Under the pieces are notes generated by a model. The model did no database searches. It saw nothing but the letters and a program-made list of their open reading frames with translations, and was not told where the DNA came from. A DNA stretch of 62,454 bases from an uncultured Paracoccus sp. (GTDB lineage: Bacteria > Pseudomonadota > Alphaproteobacteria > Rhodobacterales > Rhodobacteraceae): assembly GCF_945915435.1 (NCBI RefSeq), contig NZ_CAMEFG010000019.1:1-62454 (forward strand), read 5' to 3'. Shown here piece after piece: positions 16,956-25,659 of this stretch (within the stretch, counting starts at the first letter, position 1; each line of letters starts with the position of its first letter). Both the position numbers and the translations under genes were made by a program.

Positions 16956-17894
16956 TCATGTCGGCCGGTTTCGCAAGCGGCCGGCCAGTGCCGCGCCCAT
17001 CAGGGCGGCAGTTCCGCCGCGCGTCTGGCGATACAGGCCCATGCGCAGGAACTGCGCCATCGCGACGGGACCGGGCGCGCGCAGCGCCTTGTCGAAGCGG
17101 GTCAGCAAGGCGCGGTTGGGTGGGGTCAGCATTCCTTCGACCGGGTGCAACGCACCCACGTTGGCGGCCAGCCAGCTCGCGAAATTTCCGTCCACCAGCA
17201 TCGAAAACCGAGCCGCTCTTGCGCGCATCGTGTCGTTGCGGCCCATGACGTTGCCCCGGTGTTGGCGATAGAGCAACACCTGCGCCCGGTCGCGCATCAG
17301 CGCCGCCCCCGCGCCCGACATCAGTTGATAAACCCACCAGTCATGCGAGATCACCCCCGCCGCCCGCGCATGCGGCGCTGCCCGTTGCAACATGCGCAGC
17401 GCCTGCGCATTGCCGGTGATCGTATTGCCCGGCATGCAGGCCTGAACCAGCGCATTGCGGAAATCCAGGGGGCGGGAAAGGGCGGGCGCTGGGGTCAGCA
17501 CATTCAGGTCCTGATCGCAGATCGTCGTCCGCGCGGCATAGACTGCCGGACCCGCCTGGCCTTCAAGGAAATCGGCGGCGCGCGCCAGTTTGTCGGGCTG
17601 CCAGACGTCGTCCTGATCGCAAAACGCAAACCACCCCTCAGGCTCGATCCGCGAGGTCAGATGCAGGAAATTCGCGGTTGCCCCGGCCTGCGGCCCCTCG
17701 ATCAGTGTAACCTGCCCATCGGGGCGGTCCGCCGCGAATTCCCGCACGATTTCCCGCGTCTCGTCGGTCGAGCCATCGTCGGACACGATCAGCCGCCAGT
17801 CCGTGATGCTTTGCCGCGCCAGGCTGTCCAGTTGGGCGGCTAGATAGCGCCCGCCCTGGCAGGTCGCCATGGCTATCGTGATTGTCGGTCGCAA
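16956..17894 (-). CDS. Family 2 glycosyltransferase, possibly a rhamnosyltransferase
   Basis: 312 residues with the GT2 nucleotide-sugar fold: N-terminal ITIAMATCQGG, the SDDGST segment near residue 40 and the DxD-type FCDQDDVW near residue 92. Cytoplasmic or membrane-associated, adding a sugar to a growing surface polysaccharide. The adjacent dTDP-rhamnose operon makes dTDP-L-rhamnose a plausible donor, but this is inference. No ATG is available before residue 9; the best start is TTG at 17894 with GGGGA just upstream. It sits 59 bases downstream of fliL on the same strand. Confidence 0.85.
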   Translation of the reverse strand: MRPTITIAMATCQGGRYLAAQLDSLARQSITDWRLIVSDDGSTDETREIVREFAADRPDGQVTLIEGPQAGATANFLHLTSRIEPEGWFAFCDQDDVWQPDKLARAADFLEGQAGPAVYAARTTICDQDLNVLTPAPALSRPLDFRNALVQACMPGNTITGNAQALRMLQRAAPHARAAGVISHDWWVYQLMSGAGAALMRDRAQVLLYRQHRGNVMGRNDTMRARAARFSMLVDGNFASWLAANVGALHPVEGMLTPPNRALLTRFDKALRAPGPVAMAQFLRMGLYRQTRGGTAALMGAALAGRLRNRPT

Positions 17895-17953
17895 CTTTGT
17901 CCCCGCATTGACGTGCCACCCTACAGCGCTGCCGCATCCTTGTCAGCCCGGCC

Positions 17954-18418
17954 CTATTGCCTGACGATATCCTCGATCAGCACGTCGCCGACATCGCCGC
18001 CCGCGACCTTTTGCGCCGCCTTCAGCAGGGCGTCGTGCAGTCGGGTCATTTGCAGGTCGGTCGTGAAGTTGCCGTCGAATCCGCCGGTATTGGCATGGAT
18101 CAGCAGGGCCCGCAAAAGGGCGTCGCGCAGACGGTGTTCCTGCGCGTGGATGGCCGCTTCGGCCTTGGCCGGCATCTCGATGGTCAGCGAGATGATCATG
18201 GTCGAGAAAACCTGCCCGTTGCGCATCACGGGGACAAAGAACTGGTTGGGAAACCTGAACCACGCCAGGTCCGCGCTGTCTTGCGGGGATGGTTCGGGAT
18301 CGGGCGCGATCCCGGCGGGGGCGGGTTCGTCCGCCGGGGATTCATGCAGCATGCCGCCGCCGAAGATGCCTGCGGCGAAGGCGATCAGCGGCAGGATAAG
18401 AAACAGGATTTTCTTCAT
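17954..18418 (-). CDS. fliL: Flagellar basal body-associated protein FliL-like
   Basis: 154 residues: an N-terminal membrane segment (residues about 3-22), a Pro/Asp-rich linker and a C-terminal FliL-type domain. FliL surrounds the stators near the MotA/MotB complex and supports torque generation. ATG at 18418 preferred; a GTG lies immediately before it. Last gene of the minus-strand flagellar run, 12 bases after flgH. Family assignment rests on size, topology and context more than on strong motifs. Confidence 0.65.
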   Translation of the reverse strand: MKKILFLILPLIAFAAGIFGGGMLHESPADEPAPAGIAPDPEPSPQDSADLAWFRFPNQFFVPVMRNGQVFSTMIISLTIEMPAKAEAAIHAQEHRLRDALLRALLIHANTGGFDGNFTTDLQMTRLHDALLKAAQKVAGGDVGDVLIEDIVRQ

Positions 18419-18430
18419 CACGACCGCCGA

Positions 18431-19171
18431 TCAATAGGGCAGGATGATATCGGCAAGCTGCTGGCCGTATCGCGGCTGCTGCACGTCCGAGATCTGGCCG
18501 CGTCCGCCGTAGGAAATCCGCGCCCCCGCGATGCGGTCATAGGCGACCTCGTTGCGCCGCCCGATGTCCGAGGGGCGGACGAAGCCGCTGACGGTCAGTT
18601 CGCGCACCTCATAGTTCACGCGCACCTCTTGCGAGCCCTGGATATGCAGGACCCCGTTCGGCAGCGTTTCGACGACCGTGGCGGCGACGCGCAACGTCAG
18701 CTTGTCGCGTCGCGAGATATTGCCGCTGCCCTTGAAGGCCGAGGAAGAACTGGCCCGCGCAAGCTCATCCATCCCGGCGCCATCGGGCAGCGCGCTGTCG
18801 ATGCGCTGCGGCAGGCCGATCATGGCGGGAATGCTGACATTGTCGGACGAACTGCGCGACCTGCCCGAACTGTTCTGGATCTCGGCCCGGTCGTCGATCT
18901 GGATCACGACCGTCAGGATGTCGCCGCGATGGGCGGCGCGGCGGTCGCTGACCAGCGACATCGGCGCAGGTGTCCACAGCGAGGCCGCGCTGGATTCGCG
19001 TTCGGGCAGCCGCATGTTGTCGAAGGACGAGGCGCGCATCGCCTCGAACTCGGCGCTGTCCTTGGGCGGGGTCATGTCCGGCACCCGGCCGACATCGCCG
19101 ACGCGGCCGCAACCGGCGGCGATCAGCGCCATGCAGAACGCGCCGGACAGTTTGAGGATTCGTTTTTTCAC
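18431..19171 (-). CDS. flgH: Flagellar L-ring lipoprotein FlgH
   Basis: 246 residues. Signal peptide with lipobox LIAAGC (Cys21), so the mature protein is lipid-anchored and forms the outer-membrane L ring around the flagellar rod. The conserved HRGDILTVVIQIDDRAE segment and the C-terminal GFVRP region match FlgH. The start is GTG at 19171, with AGGA about 12 bases upstream inside the end of flgA; no ATG fits the frame. Five bases separate it from the flgA stop. Confidence 0.93.
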   Translation of the reverse strand: MKKRILKLSGAFCMALIAAGCGRVGDVGRVPDMTPPKDSAEFEAMRASSFDNMRLPERESSAASLWTPAPMSLVSDRRAAHRGDILTVVIQIDDRAEIQNSSGRSRSSSDNVSIPAMIGLPQRIDSALPDGAGMDELARASSSSAFKGSGNISRRDKLTLRVAATVVETLPNGVLHIQGSQEVRVNYEVRELTVSGFVRPSDIGRRNEVAYDRIAGARISYGGRGQISDVQQPRYGQQLADIILPY

Positions 19172-19176
19172 TGCAT

Positions 19177-19578
19177 TCAGTTCCTTTGCACGATGACGGA
19201 TCCGTCGGCGGCGACCCGGCCCGATACGGTAGAGCGCGACGACAGGTTGAGAACGCGGATCACCTGATCCTGCTGGCCGGGGTCCAGCGCGCGGCCCTCG
19301 GCCTCGATCCGCATCAGGGGCGTTTCATAGGCGATGGTGACCAGTTGGTTGCGGTTGACCAGATAGGGCTGGCTCAGCCGCGTGGGGTGGATGGGCCTGC
19401 CTTCGTAGATGACGGTGCGGGTTTGCAGGCCAAGGATGTCGTCCGCGTCGCGATCCGCCCCGCCCATGATATCCTCGGGCGCGATGACGGTGCCCGCAGG
19501 CAGGGTCCGGGCCGCGACATGGGGTTCGGCAAACGCGGCGAAGGGCGCCTGTGCCAGCAACAGGGCAAGCCGTTTCAT
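19177..19578 (-). CDS. flgA: Flagellar P-ring assembly chaperone FlgA
   Basis: 133 residues with a short signal peptide and the SAF-type fold of FlgA (LPAGTVIAPEDI near residues 26-37; the C-terminal VSGRVAADGSVIVQ strand). Shorter than FlgA of enterics, as in other alphaproteobacteria. It assists FlgI P-ring assembly in the periplasm. ATG overlaps the flgG stop by one base (TGATG). Confidence 0.9.
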   Translation of the reverse strand: MKRLALLLAQAPFAAFAEPHVAARTLPAGTVIAPEDIMGGADRDADDILGLQTRTVIYEGRPIHPTRLSQPYLVNRNQLVTIAYETPLMRIEAEGRALDPGQQDQVIRVLNLSSRSTVSGRVAADGSVIVQRN

Positions 19579-20363
19579 CAGCGGATCTGCACGGTTGCGC
19601 CAAGCATCTGGTCGGCGGCGGTGATCACTTTCGAGTTCAGCTCGTATCCCCGCTGCGCCTTGATCAGTTCGGTGATCTCGCGCACCGGATCGACCGAGCT
19701 TTCTTCCAGGTAGCCGGCGCGCAGCAGGCCCAGACCCTGTTCGCCCGGCAGCGCGACCTGCGCGGCGCCCGAGGCGGGAGTTTCCAGGAACAGGTTCGAA
19801 CCCATCGCCTCCAGCCCCTTTTCATTGACGAAATCGGCAAGCGTGAACTGGCCCAGGTTTTCCGGTTCGACCTGATCGTTGAAATAGGCGAAGACCTCGC
19901 CATCGGCATTGATCGCGATGCTGCGGGCGTCGGCGGGAATGGTGATGCCCGGCGCGACCGGATGCCCGTCCGAGGTGACGATCAGCCCGTCGGGCGATCT
20001 TTTCAGCCCGCCGTCGCGCGTATAGGCGGAAATGCCCGAGGGCAGCGTCACCTCGAAATAGCCGTTGCCGTCGATGGCGATGTCGAGGTCGTTGGATGTC
20101 TGCACCGGCGCGCCCTGCGCCAGCATGACGCTGACCGCCGTGGGGCGGACGCCCAGACCAAGCTGCACGCCCGCCGGAACCATCGTCCCGTCGGTGGCGG
20201 TCAGCGTGCCGGGGCGGACCGCCTGCTGATAATACAGGTCGGAAAACTCGGCCCGGCGGGCGTTGTAGCCGGTGGTGGACATATTGGCGAGGTTGTTGGA
20301 AATCACCTCGACCCTGGTTTGCTGGGCGCTCATTCCGGTGGCGGCAATCTGTAGTGCTCTCAT
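19578..20363 (-). CDS. flgG: Flagellar distal rod protein FlgG
   Basis: 261 residues, normal length. N-terminal rod signature (MRALQIAATGM, then NNLANMSTTGY) and the C-terminal helix QRGYELNSK typical of flagellar rod/hook proteins. Exported by the flagellar type III system to build the distal rod. I chose ATG at 20363, not the upstream in-frame start, because MRALxIAATGM is the conserved FlgG start. Confidence 0.96.
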   Translation of the reverse strand: MRALQIAATGMSAQQTRVEVISNNLANMSTTGYNARRAEFSDLYYQQAVRPGTLTATDGTMVPAGVQLGLGVRPTAVSVMLAQGAPVQTSNDLDIAIDGNGYFEVTLPSGISAYTRDGGLKRSPDGLIVTSDGHPVAPGITIPADARSIAINADGEVFAYFNDQVEPENLGQFTLADFVNEKGLEAMGSNLFLETPASGAAQVALPGEQGLGLLRAGYLEESSVDPVREITELIKAQRGYELNSKVITAADQMLGATVQIR

Positions 20364-20374
20364 GGCTTGGCCTT

Positions 20375-21091
20375 TCAACGAGATAGCGAGGTGATGACGG
20401 ATCGGATGCGCTGGTCCTCGCGGTCCAGGAAGGTCTGGCCCAGTTCATAGGCCCGTTGCACCTCGATCATGCGGGTGATCTCACCCACGGGTTCCACGTT
20501 CGATTCTTCAAGGAAACCTTGACGGATACGCGGATCCTCGGCCGGTTCCAGGTCGGGACCGGGGCGGAACAGCGTCCCTTCCTGATGCAGAAGGTCGGCG
20601 GGATCGCCGGGGATAAAGACGCCGACCTGGCCCACCGGCTGATCGTCGGCGGTGATCGTTCCGTCGGGACCGATGGCGACATGGCGCACGCCGTCAGGAA
20701 TGGCGATGGCGGCCTGGCCGTCGTCCAGCAACAGGTTGCCGTTCATGTCCACCAGTTCGCCATCGGGGTTGGGGGTAAAGGCGCCTGCGCGGGTCAGGCG
20801 GGGGCCTTGCGCGGTGTCGACAAGAAAGAAGCCCTCGCCCTCGATGGCCAGGTCGAACCGGCCGTTCGTCTGGGTCAGCACGCCGGGTCGCAGATCGACC
20901 ACCCTGCCGCGCGCATCGGCCATCGCCAGCGTCTCGCGCCGGTCGTCGAGCGAGACCATGTATTCGGAAAAGACCACACCTTCGCGGCGAAAGCCGATGG
21001 TGTTGGCATTCGCGACATTGTTCGCGATGGTCTGCATTTCGCGCATCAATCCCGACTGGCGGCTGAGCGTTGCGTAAATGGCATTGTCCAC
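20375..21091 (-). CDS. flgF: Flagellar proximal rod protein FlgF
   Basis: 238 residues: N-terminal NNVANANTIGFRRE motif and C-terminal EVQRAYELGQ helix of the rod family, with the FlgF-like start MDNAIYATLSRQ. Start is GTG at 21091, three bases after the fliQ stop. Component of the proximal rod. Confidence 0.92.
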   Translation of the reverse strand: MDNAIYATLSRQSGLMREMQTIANNVANANTIGFRREGVVFSEYMVSLDDRRETLAMADARGRVVDLRPGVLTQTNGRFDLAIEGEGFFLVDTAQGPRLTRAGAFTPNPDGELVDMNGNLLLDDGQAAIAIPDGVRHVAIGPDGTITADDQPVGQVGVFIPGDPADLLHQEGTLFRPGPDLEPAEDPRIRQGFLEESNVEPVGEITRMIEVQRAYELGQTFLDREDQRIRSVITSLSR

Positions 21092-21094
21092 GGT

Positions 21095-21361
21095 TTAGCC
21101 TCCGGCGATGATGGGCAGGATCTGGTCGGTGAAGAAGCTGGAAAGAAGCGCGGTCATGAAGCTCATGGTGACCCAGAAGATGGCAAGCATCAGGCCCACC
21201 TTGGGCACGAAGGTCAGCGTCATTTCCTGGACCGAGGTCAGCGCCTGGAAAAGCCCGATCACCACGCCCGTCACAAGGGCGGCGATCAGCAGCGGCGCCG
21301 ACATCCTGACCGCGATCCACAGCGCCTGCCGGGTGATGTCGAAGATATGTTCTTCCGACAT
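21095..21361 (-). CDS. fliQ: Flagellar export apparatus protein FliQ
   Basis: 88 residues with two membrane segments (about 15-37 and 54-76) and the conserved FQALTSVQEMTLTFVPK segment between them. Part of the FliPQR export gate in the membrane. Nine bases after the fliE stop on the same strand. Confidence 0.95.
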   Translation of the reverse strand: MSEEHIFDITRQALWIAVRMSAPLLIAALVTGVVIGLFQALTSVQEMTLTFVPKVGLMLAIFWVTMSFMTALLSSFFTDQILPIIAGG

Positions 21362-21370
21362 TGCCGCGCC

Positions 21371-21652
21371 TCAGACCGGCATCCGCAGGATTTCCTGATA
21401 GGCCTCGACCACCCTGTCGCGGATGGCCACCACGGTTTCCAGCGCGATTTCCGCTTGCGCGATGGCCTGGACCAGATCGTGGGTGTCGGCGGTGCCGGTC
21501 ATCGCGCCGGTCGCGGCGCGGTCGACGCCTTCCATCACCCGGCTGAATTCGGCTGCCGCGCGTGAGGCGCCTTCGGGCAGGGCCTGCGGGTCGGCGGCGA
21601 TATCGGGAAGCGCGCGGGTATAGGCCGCGGCGGCGGAAGTTGCGTTGATCAT
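21371..21652 (-). CDS. fliE: Flagellar hook-basal body complex protein FliE
   Basis: 93 residues with the C-terminal helix ALETVVAIRDRVVEAYQEI typical of FliE, which joins the MS ring to the rod. It lies between flgC and fliQ, the usual alphaproteobacterial place. Confidence 0.9.
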   Translation of the reverse strand: MINATSAAAAYTRALPDIAADPQALPEGASRAAAEFSRVMEGVDRAATGAMTGTADTHDLVQAIAQAEIALETVVAIRDRVVEAYQEILRMPV

Positions 21653-21663
21653 CGGTTTCTCCT

Positions 21664-22056
21664 TTACCGGCGGATCAGGTCCAACAACGAGGAATTCATT
21701 TGTCGCGCCTGTTCGAACACGCGCAGATTGGCTTCGTAGCTGCGGCTGGCCTCGCGCGAATCGGCGATCTCGACCACTAGGTCGACGTTCGAGCCGCGGT
21801 AATATCCGCTCTCGTCCGCCATCGGATGGGCGGGGTCGAAATTCAGCGGCAGCGCGCGCGCGTCATGGCGGGTGCCGCTGGTGCGCACGCCGCCTACCTT
21901 GCCGCCGAAATCCACGGCCTCGTGAAAGCTGACCAGCTTGCGGCGATAGCCCGGCGTATCCGCGTTGGCGATGTTTTCCGCGACATGGCGAAGCCGCACG
22001 GATTGCGCCTTCATGCCCGTAACCGCGATCTGCGAGGCCGAGAGTCTGTCCGTCAT
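21664..22056 (-). CDS. flgC: Flagellar proximal rod protein FlgC
   Basis: 130 residues with the rod-family N-terminal motif ENIANADTPGYRRK and a C-terminal SYEANLRVFEQ helix. Nine bases downstream of flgB. Confidence 0.95.
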   Translation of the reverse strand: MTDRLSASQIAVTGMKAQSVRLRHVAENIANADTPGYRRKLVSFHEAVDFGGKVGGVRTSGTRHDARALPLNFDPAHPMADESGYYRGSNVDLVVEIADSREASRSYEANLRVFEQARQMNSSLLDLIRR

Positions 22057-22065
22057 GTCGGCCCC

Positions 22066-22452
22066 CTACCTGCGTCCAAGGCTGGTGCGCATGAGCCCCA
22101 GCGACGACCGCGTGACCGTCACCGCCAGATCGAATTCGCGGCGTGCCTCGGCGATGCGAAACACCTCGTCCTCCAGCGAAACGGTGTTGCCGTTGGGGTT
22201 GGGCTCGCCCCCCGCATGGCGGATGCGCTGGCCGCCCAGTCCCCAATCCAACGCGGCAAGGTGGCGGTCATGGGTGCGGCGCATGCCCGCTGGGGACGCG
22301 CCGTCATAGCTGCGCGCAAAGCTGTCCAGGTCCACCGCCCGATATCCGGGCGTGTCCGCATTGGCGACGTTGGTCGCGATCAGGCGTTGCCGTTGCGCGC
22401 CATGGGCGATCAACTGGTCCGCCATCTTCAGCGTTCCGATTCGATCAAACAC
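22066..22452 (-). CDS. flgB: Flagellar proximal rod protein FlgB
   Basis: 128 residues with NVANADTPGYRAVD near the N-terminus, the FlgB form of the rod motif. I place the start at GTG 22452 because GAGGAG lies six bases upstream and the resulting length is normal; the frame is open much further but overlaps fliI. First gene of the minus-strand flagellar operon, and the near-consensus CtrA box is 18-32 bases upstream. Confidence 0.93.
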   Translation of the reverse strand: MFDRIGTLKMADQLIAHGAQRQRLIATNVANADTPGYRAVDLDSFARSYDGASPAGMRRTHDRHLAALDWGLGGQRIRHAGGEPNPNGNTVSLEDEVFRIAEARREFDLAVTVTRSSLGLMRTSLGRR

Positions 22453-22469
22453 GATTTTCTCCTCTGTCG

Positions 22470-22484
22470 ATAACCCGGTCTTAA
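22470..22484. promoter_or_regulatory. CtrA-like box between flgB and fliI
   Basis: TTAA-N7-TTAT on the minus strand (ATAA 22470-22473, seven bases, TTAA 22481-22484), one base off the CtrA consensus TTAA-N7-TTAA. It lies in the 94-bp divergent gap, close upstream of the flgB start. CtrA controls flagellar genes in other alphaproteobacteria (established); control here is inferred from the motif. Confidence 0.45.
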
Positions 22485-22546
22485 CCCCAATAGGTTTAGA
22501 AACAGTTTCGAGCCGGCGATTTCGGCGAAGAAAAAGGAATGCGACC

Positions 22547-23887
22547 TTGGAAGAGATGCTGGCGATCGCCTCGCAGGTCAGGCAATTGCGGCTGGTGCGC
22601 CGTTTCGGCACGGTCCGCGCGATACAGGCGGGGGTCGTTTTCGTGGCCGGGCTGAACGATTTCGCGGCGCTTGGCGACCGGGTTTCGCTGGCGATCGCCG
22701 GCGCCCCGCCGCTGATGGCCGAGGTGATCGCGCTGCAATCCGACCTTGCCACTGTCCTGACCGAAGGCCCGGTCGAGGGCCTGCGAATCGGGGCCGAGGC
22801 CGAGTTGCTGCCCGCCCCCCGCCTCGCGCCCTCGGATCACTGGATCGGGCGAATCATCGACCCGTTGGGACAGCCCCTGGACGGTCGGGCGCTGGTCGAC
22901 GGCACCGATGCGCGCGCCTATCGCACACCCCCGCCGCCCGCCGCGATGCGCAGGCGGCTGGGGGCAAGGCTGGACACGGGGCTGGCGGTTTTCGACACGT
23001 TGCTGCCCATCGTGCAGGGGCAGCGAATCGGGCTGTTCGCGGGGTCGGGGGTGGGCAAGTCGACGCTGCTTTCGCAGCTTGCCAAGGGCGTTTCGGCCGA
23101 TGTCGTCGTCATCGCCATGATCGGCGAACGCGGGCGGGAATTGCGCGAATTCGTCGAATCGACCCTTGGCCCGCAGGGGATGGCGCGGGCGGTGGTGGTC
23201 GCCGCGACCTCGGACCAGTCGCCGCTGATGCGCCGCCGCTGTGCCTGGGCCGCGATGACCGTCGCGGAACATTTCCGCGATGCGGGCAGGCACGTGCTTT
23301 TCCTGGCCGATTCGATCACCCGATTCGCCGAGGCGCATCGCGAGATCGCGCTGGCAGGCGGGGAAAGCCCCAGTTACCGGGGCTTTCCGCCCTCGACCGC
23401 GAACCTGATCATGGCGCTGGCAGAACGCTCGGGTCCGGGACCGGAAGGGGCGGGCGATATCACGGGCATCTTCTCGGTCCTGGTCGCCGGTTCGGATATG
23501 GAGGAACCGATCGCGGACATCCTGCGCGGTGTTCTGGACGGCCATGTCGTCCTTGACCGCACGATTGCCGAAAGGGGGCGTTTTCCGGCGATCGACGTGT
23601 TGAAATCGGTTTCGCGTTCGCTGCCGCAGGCCGCCAGCACGCAGGAAAACGCGCTGATCGCCCGCGCCCGCGCCGTGCTTGGCGCCTATGCCGAATCAGA
23701 GCTGATGATTCGCGCGGGCCTTTATGCCGCCGGGTCCGACCCCGTGCTGGATGAGGCGGTGCGCCTTTATCCCGGCCTGGACGGATTCGTGGCGAAAAGG
23801 GCGGAAAATGCGCAGGAAAGCTTTGCGTTGCTGGCCGAAAGCCTGTCGCTGGCGCGACAACCCGCCAACCCTGCCGGACGGGGCTGA
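22547..23887 (+). CDS. fliI: Flagellum-specific ATPase FliI
   Basis: 446 residues, cytoplasmic ATPase that energises export of flagellar subunits. Walker A GSGVGKST at about 166-173 and the IGERGRELREFVE segment typical of the F1-beta/FliI family. Start: TTG at 22547 has AAAAAGGA eight bases upstream; the next in-frame ATG (22556) would lose three residues and has a less well placed site. ATG at 22539 is out of frame. Divergent from flgB. Confidence 0.95.
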   Translation: MEEMLAIASQVRQLRLVRRFGTVRAIQAGVVFVAGLNDFAALGDRVSLAIAGAPPLMAEVIALQSDLATVLTEGPVEGLRIGAEAELLPAPRLAPSDHWIGRIIDPLGQPLDGRALVDGTDARAYRTPPPPAAMRRRLGARLDTGLAVFDTLLPIVQGQRIGLFAGSGVGKSTLLSQLAKGVSADVVVIAMIGERGRELREFVESTLGPQGMARAVVVAATSDQSPLMRRRCAWAAMTVAEHFRDAGRHVLFLADSITRFAEAHREIALAGGESPSYRGFPPSTANLIMALAERSGPGPEGAGDITGIFSVLVAGSDMEEPIADILRGVLDGHVVLDRTIAERGRFPAIDVLKSVSRSLPQAASTQENALIARARAVLGAYAESELMIRAGLYAAGSDPVLDEAVRLYPGLDGFVAKRAENAQESFALLAESLSLARQPANPAGRG

Positions 23888-23981
23888 GGGTTGATTAATG
23901 AATGTTAGCCAGCACGCTCGGACCATTGCGCCTGCGGCGGCGATTTGCGAATTTCCGCCTATATATTTCTGGAATTTGATT

Positions 23982-24701
23982 ATGGTAATTAATGATTTGT
24001 TTATCCGCCGTTTCCGGCGGTCCGGTGGTATGTCCGAAGAAGAACTGGCCGATATGGGCGCATTGCGTTGCCAGCGGCAGTCGTTCAGGCCGGGCGAGGT
24101 CATCGTTTCACGCGATCAGCCGCTGGATCGCCTTCGCATCCTTGCCAGGGGGATGGCGGCGCGGTGTCACTATCCGCATGGCAGGGACGAAGTGCGCGTC
24201 ATCACCGCCTTGCATGTTCCCGGCGATCTGGTCGATCTGGAGGGGCTGGTCCAGCGCCGGCTGGACCACGACATCGTTGCCCTTGGCGATTGCGAGGTCG
24301 AGGCGGTCGATCACCATGCGCTGCGCGAGCTGACCGATGGCAATCCGGCGCTGTCGCGGGTGCTTTGGGGCTTCAGCCTGGCCGACGCGGCGATCTATCG
24401 CCAATGGCTGGTCGCGGCGGCTTCGTTGCGTTCAAGCGCCCATCTGGCGCATCTGATCTGCGAACTCTACACCCGGCTGGCGCAGGTCGGCGCGGCGCGG
24501 AACCGGCGGCTCTACCTGCCTTTGCTGCAAAGGGAACTGGCGGAAATCCTAGGCTATTCCTCGATCCACATAAATCGCGCGGTGCGTGACCTGCGCGACC
24601 GCGAACTGGTGCGCTGGTCCGGCTCGGAAATCGCCATCCTGGATTGGGACGGTCTGCGCAGGCTGGCGCATTTCGACCCCGGTTATCTTGAGGGCGGCTA
24701 G
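23982..24701 (+). CDS. Crp/Fnr-family transcription regulator
   Basis: 239 residues: an N-terminal cyclic-nucleotide-binding-like beta-barrel (FRPGEVIVSRDQPLDRLRIL) and a C-terminal winged helix (QRELAEILGYSSIHINRAVRDL). No Cys cluster of the Fnr type is visible at the N-terminus, so it is probably not an iron-sulfur oxygen sensor. The ATG at 23982 is chosen; an in-frame ATG at 23898 with a fair ribosome site would add 28 AT-rich, unconvincing residues. It follows fliI by 94 bases. Targets unknown. Confidence 0.88.
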   Translation: MVINDLFIRRFRRSGGMSEEELADMGALRCQRQSFRPGEVIVSRDQPLDRLRILARGMAARCHYPHGRDEVRVITALHVPGDLVDLEGLVQRRLDHDIVALGDCEVEAVDHHALRELTDGNPALSRVLWGFSLADAAIYRQWLVAAASLRSSAHLAHLICELYTRLAQVGAARNRRLYLPLLQRELAEILGYSSIHINRAVRDLRDRELVRWSGSEIAILDWDGLRRLAHFDPGYLEGG

Positions 24702-25658
24702 CTATTGGCACAGCCGATAGCCGCTGCTGCGCGCCTTGATGTCCAGGTGCAGGTGGTCGTCATGCGCATCGTCCGAACCCGGCCCCAGGACGGTCGTGAA
24801 ATAGAGGCAGGCCGAGGCGCGGATCGCGGCCTGAAACGCCTCGACCATGTCGCCGTCGCCCTCGCGCGGCTGGATCGGCAGGCGCTCGTCGCCGAATTGC
24901 AGCGCCATGACGTCGAAGGCATTGCCAAGCGCATGTTCGGACATGTTGCCGCCGCCATTGCCGACGGTCTGGCGGCATTGATAGGTCGAACCCGGCTCGA
25001 TCCCCGTCAGGCGGGGCGCGCCGGGCAGGTGGCGCGAGGCGGGCCGAACCGAATCGCGCAGCCACAGCGCAAGCTGGCGGGCGGTCTGGCAGCGCATCGG
25101 CGCCTCGCCCGGAATGGCGACGCCGGGCAGGATCTGCGTGACGGCGATGGGGCGGGCGATGCCGCAATCGCGCTGGCCGTCATCCGTGATCGGGTCGATC
25201 TGGTGATATTCGACGCCAAGACCGTAGAGCGTAAGCAGGCAGGCGGCATGATCGAAATCGCTTTCGCGCAGCGCCTGCCAGGCCGGCGGGCCGGCGGGTT
25301 CGGGGGGCGTTTCGGTGTCCGGCGGCGTGACTTCGGCGCCATCATCCGGGGCCGCGTCCCCGGTGGGCGCGTCGGCTTCGTCCTCGGCCCCAAGGGGGGC
25401 GCTATCCGTGGTTGCCGCTTCGGTGCCGGTCGGATCGGGGGGCGGCGCATCGTCTGTCGCCGGATCGTCCGGGTCGGCGTCCCCGCCACTGGCAACCGGG
25501 GGCGGCGTGCCGTCCGGGGTGGTTTGGGCGGGCCGTTCGGCGGGGCGCTCTGCCGGGGTGTCGGCCGTCGCGGGCTTGGGGTTGGGTCGGGATTCCTGCC
25601 CCAAGGCCGGGGGCAGGGCCAGAAGCAAGGCGGCCAGGGCGGCAGGCAGCGCGCGCAT
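24702..25658 (-). CDS. Extensin-like (M15-type) murein endopeptidase homologue
   Basis: 318 residues. A signal peptide (1 to about 20) is followed by about 105 residues of Pro/Asp/Glu/Thr-rich linker and then an extensin-like C-terminal domain. That domain shows the zinc-binding pattern of M15-type peptidases, SEHALGNAFD and then DDHLHLD, and four cysteines. Relatives cleave peptidoglycan peptides or act near cross-links in the periplasm. It starts one base after the stop of the L,D-transpeptidase gene, so the two form one unit for making and remodelling cross-links (inference). Converges with the Crp/Fnr gene with no gap. Confidence 0.82.
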   Translation of the reverse strand: MRALPAALAALLLALPPALGQESRPNPKPATADTPAERPAERPAQTTPDGTPPPVASGGDADPDDPATDDAPPPDPTGTEAATTDSAPLGAEDEADAPTGDAAPDDGAEVTPPDTETPPEPAGPPAWQALRESDFDHAACLLTLYGLGVEYHQIDPITDDGQRDCGIARPIAVTQILPGVAIPGEAPMRCQTARQLALWLRDSVRPASRHLPGAPRLTGIEPGSTYQCRQTVGNGGGNMSEHALGNAFDVMALQFGDERLPIQPREGDGDMVEAFQAAIRASACLYFTTVLGPGSDDAHDDHLHLDIKARSSGYRLCQ

Positions 25659-25659
25659 C

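Noticed and set aside
23898..23981. Longer N-terminus for the Crp/Fnr regulator starting at ATG 23898
   Set aside because: The extra residues are AT-rich and unlike the family; the shorter start gives a normal N-terminus. Not fully excluded.
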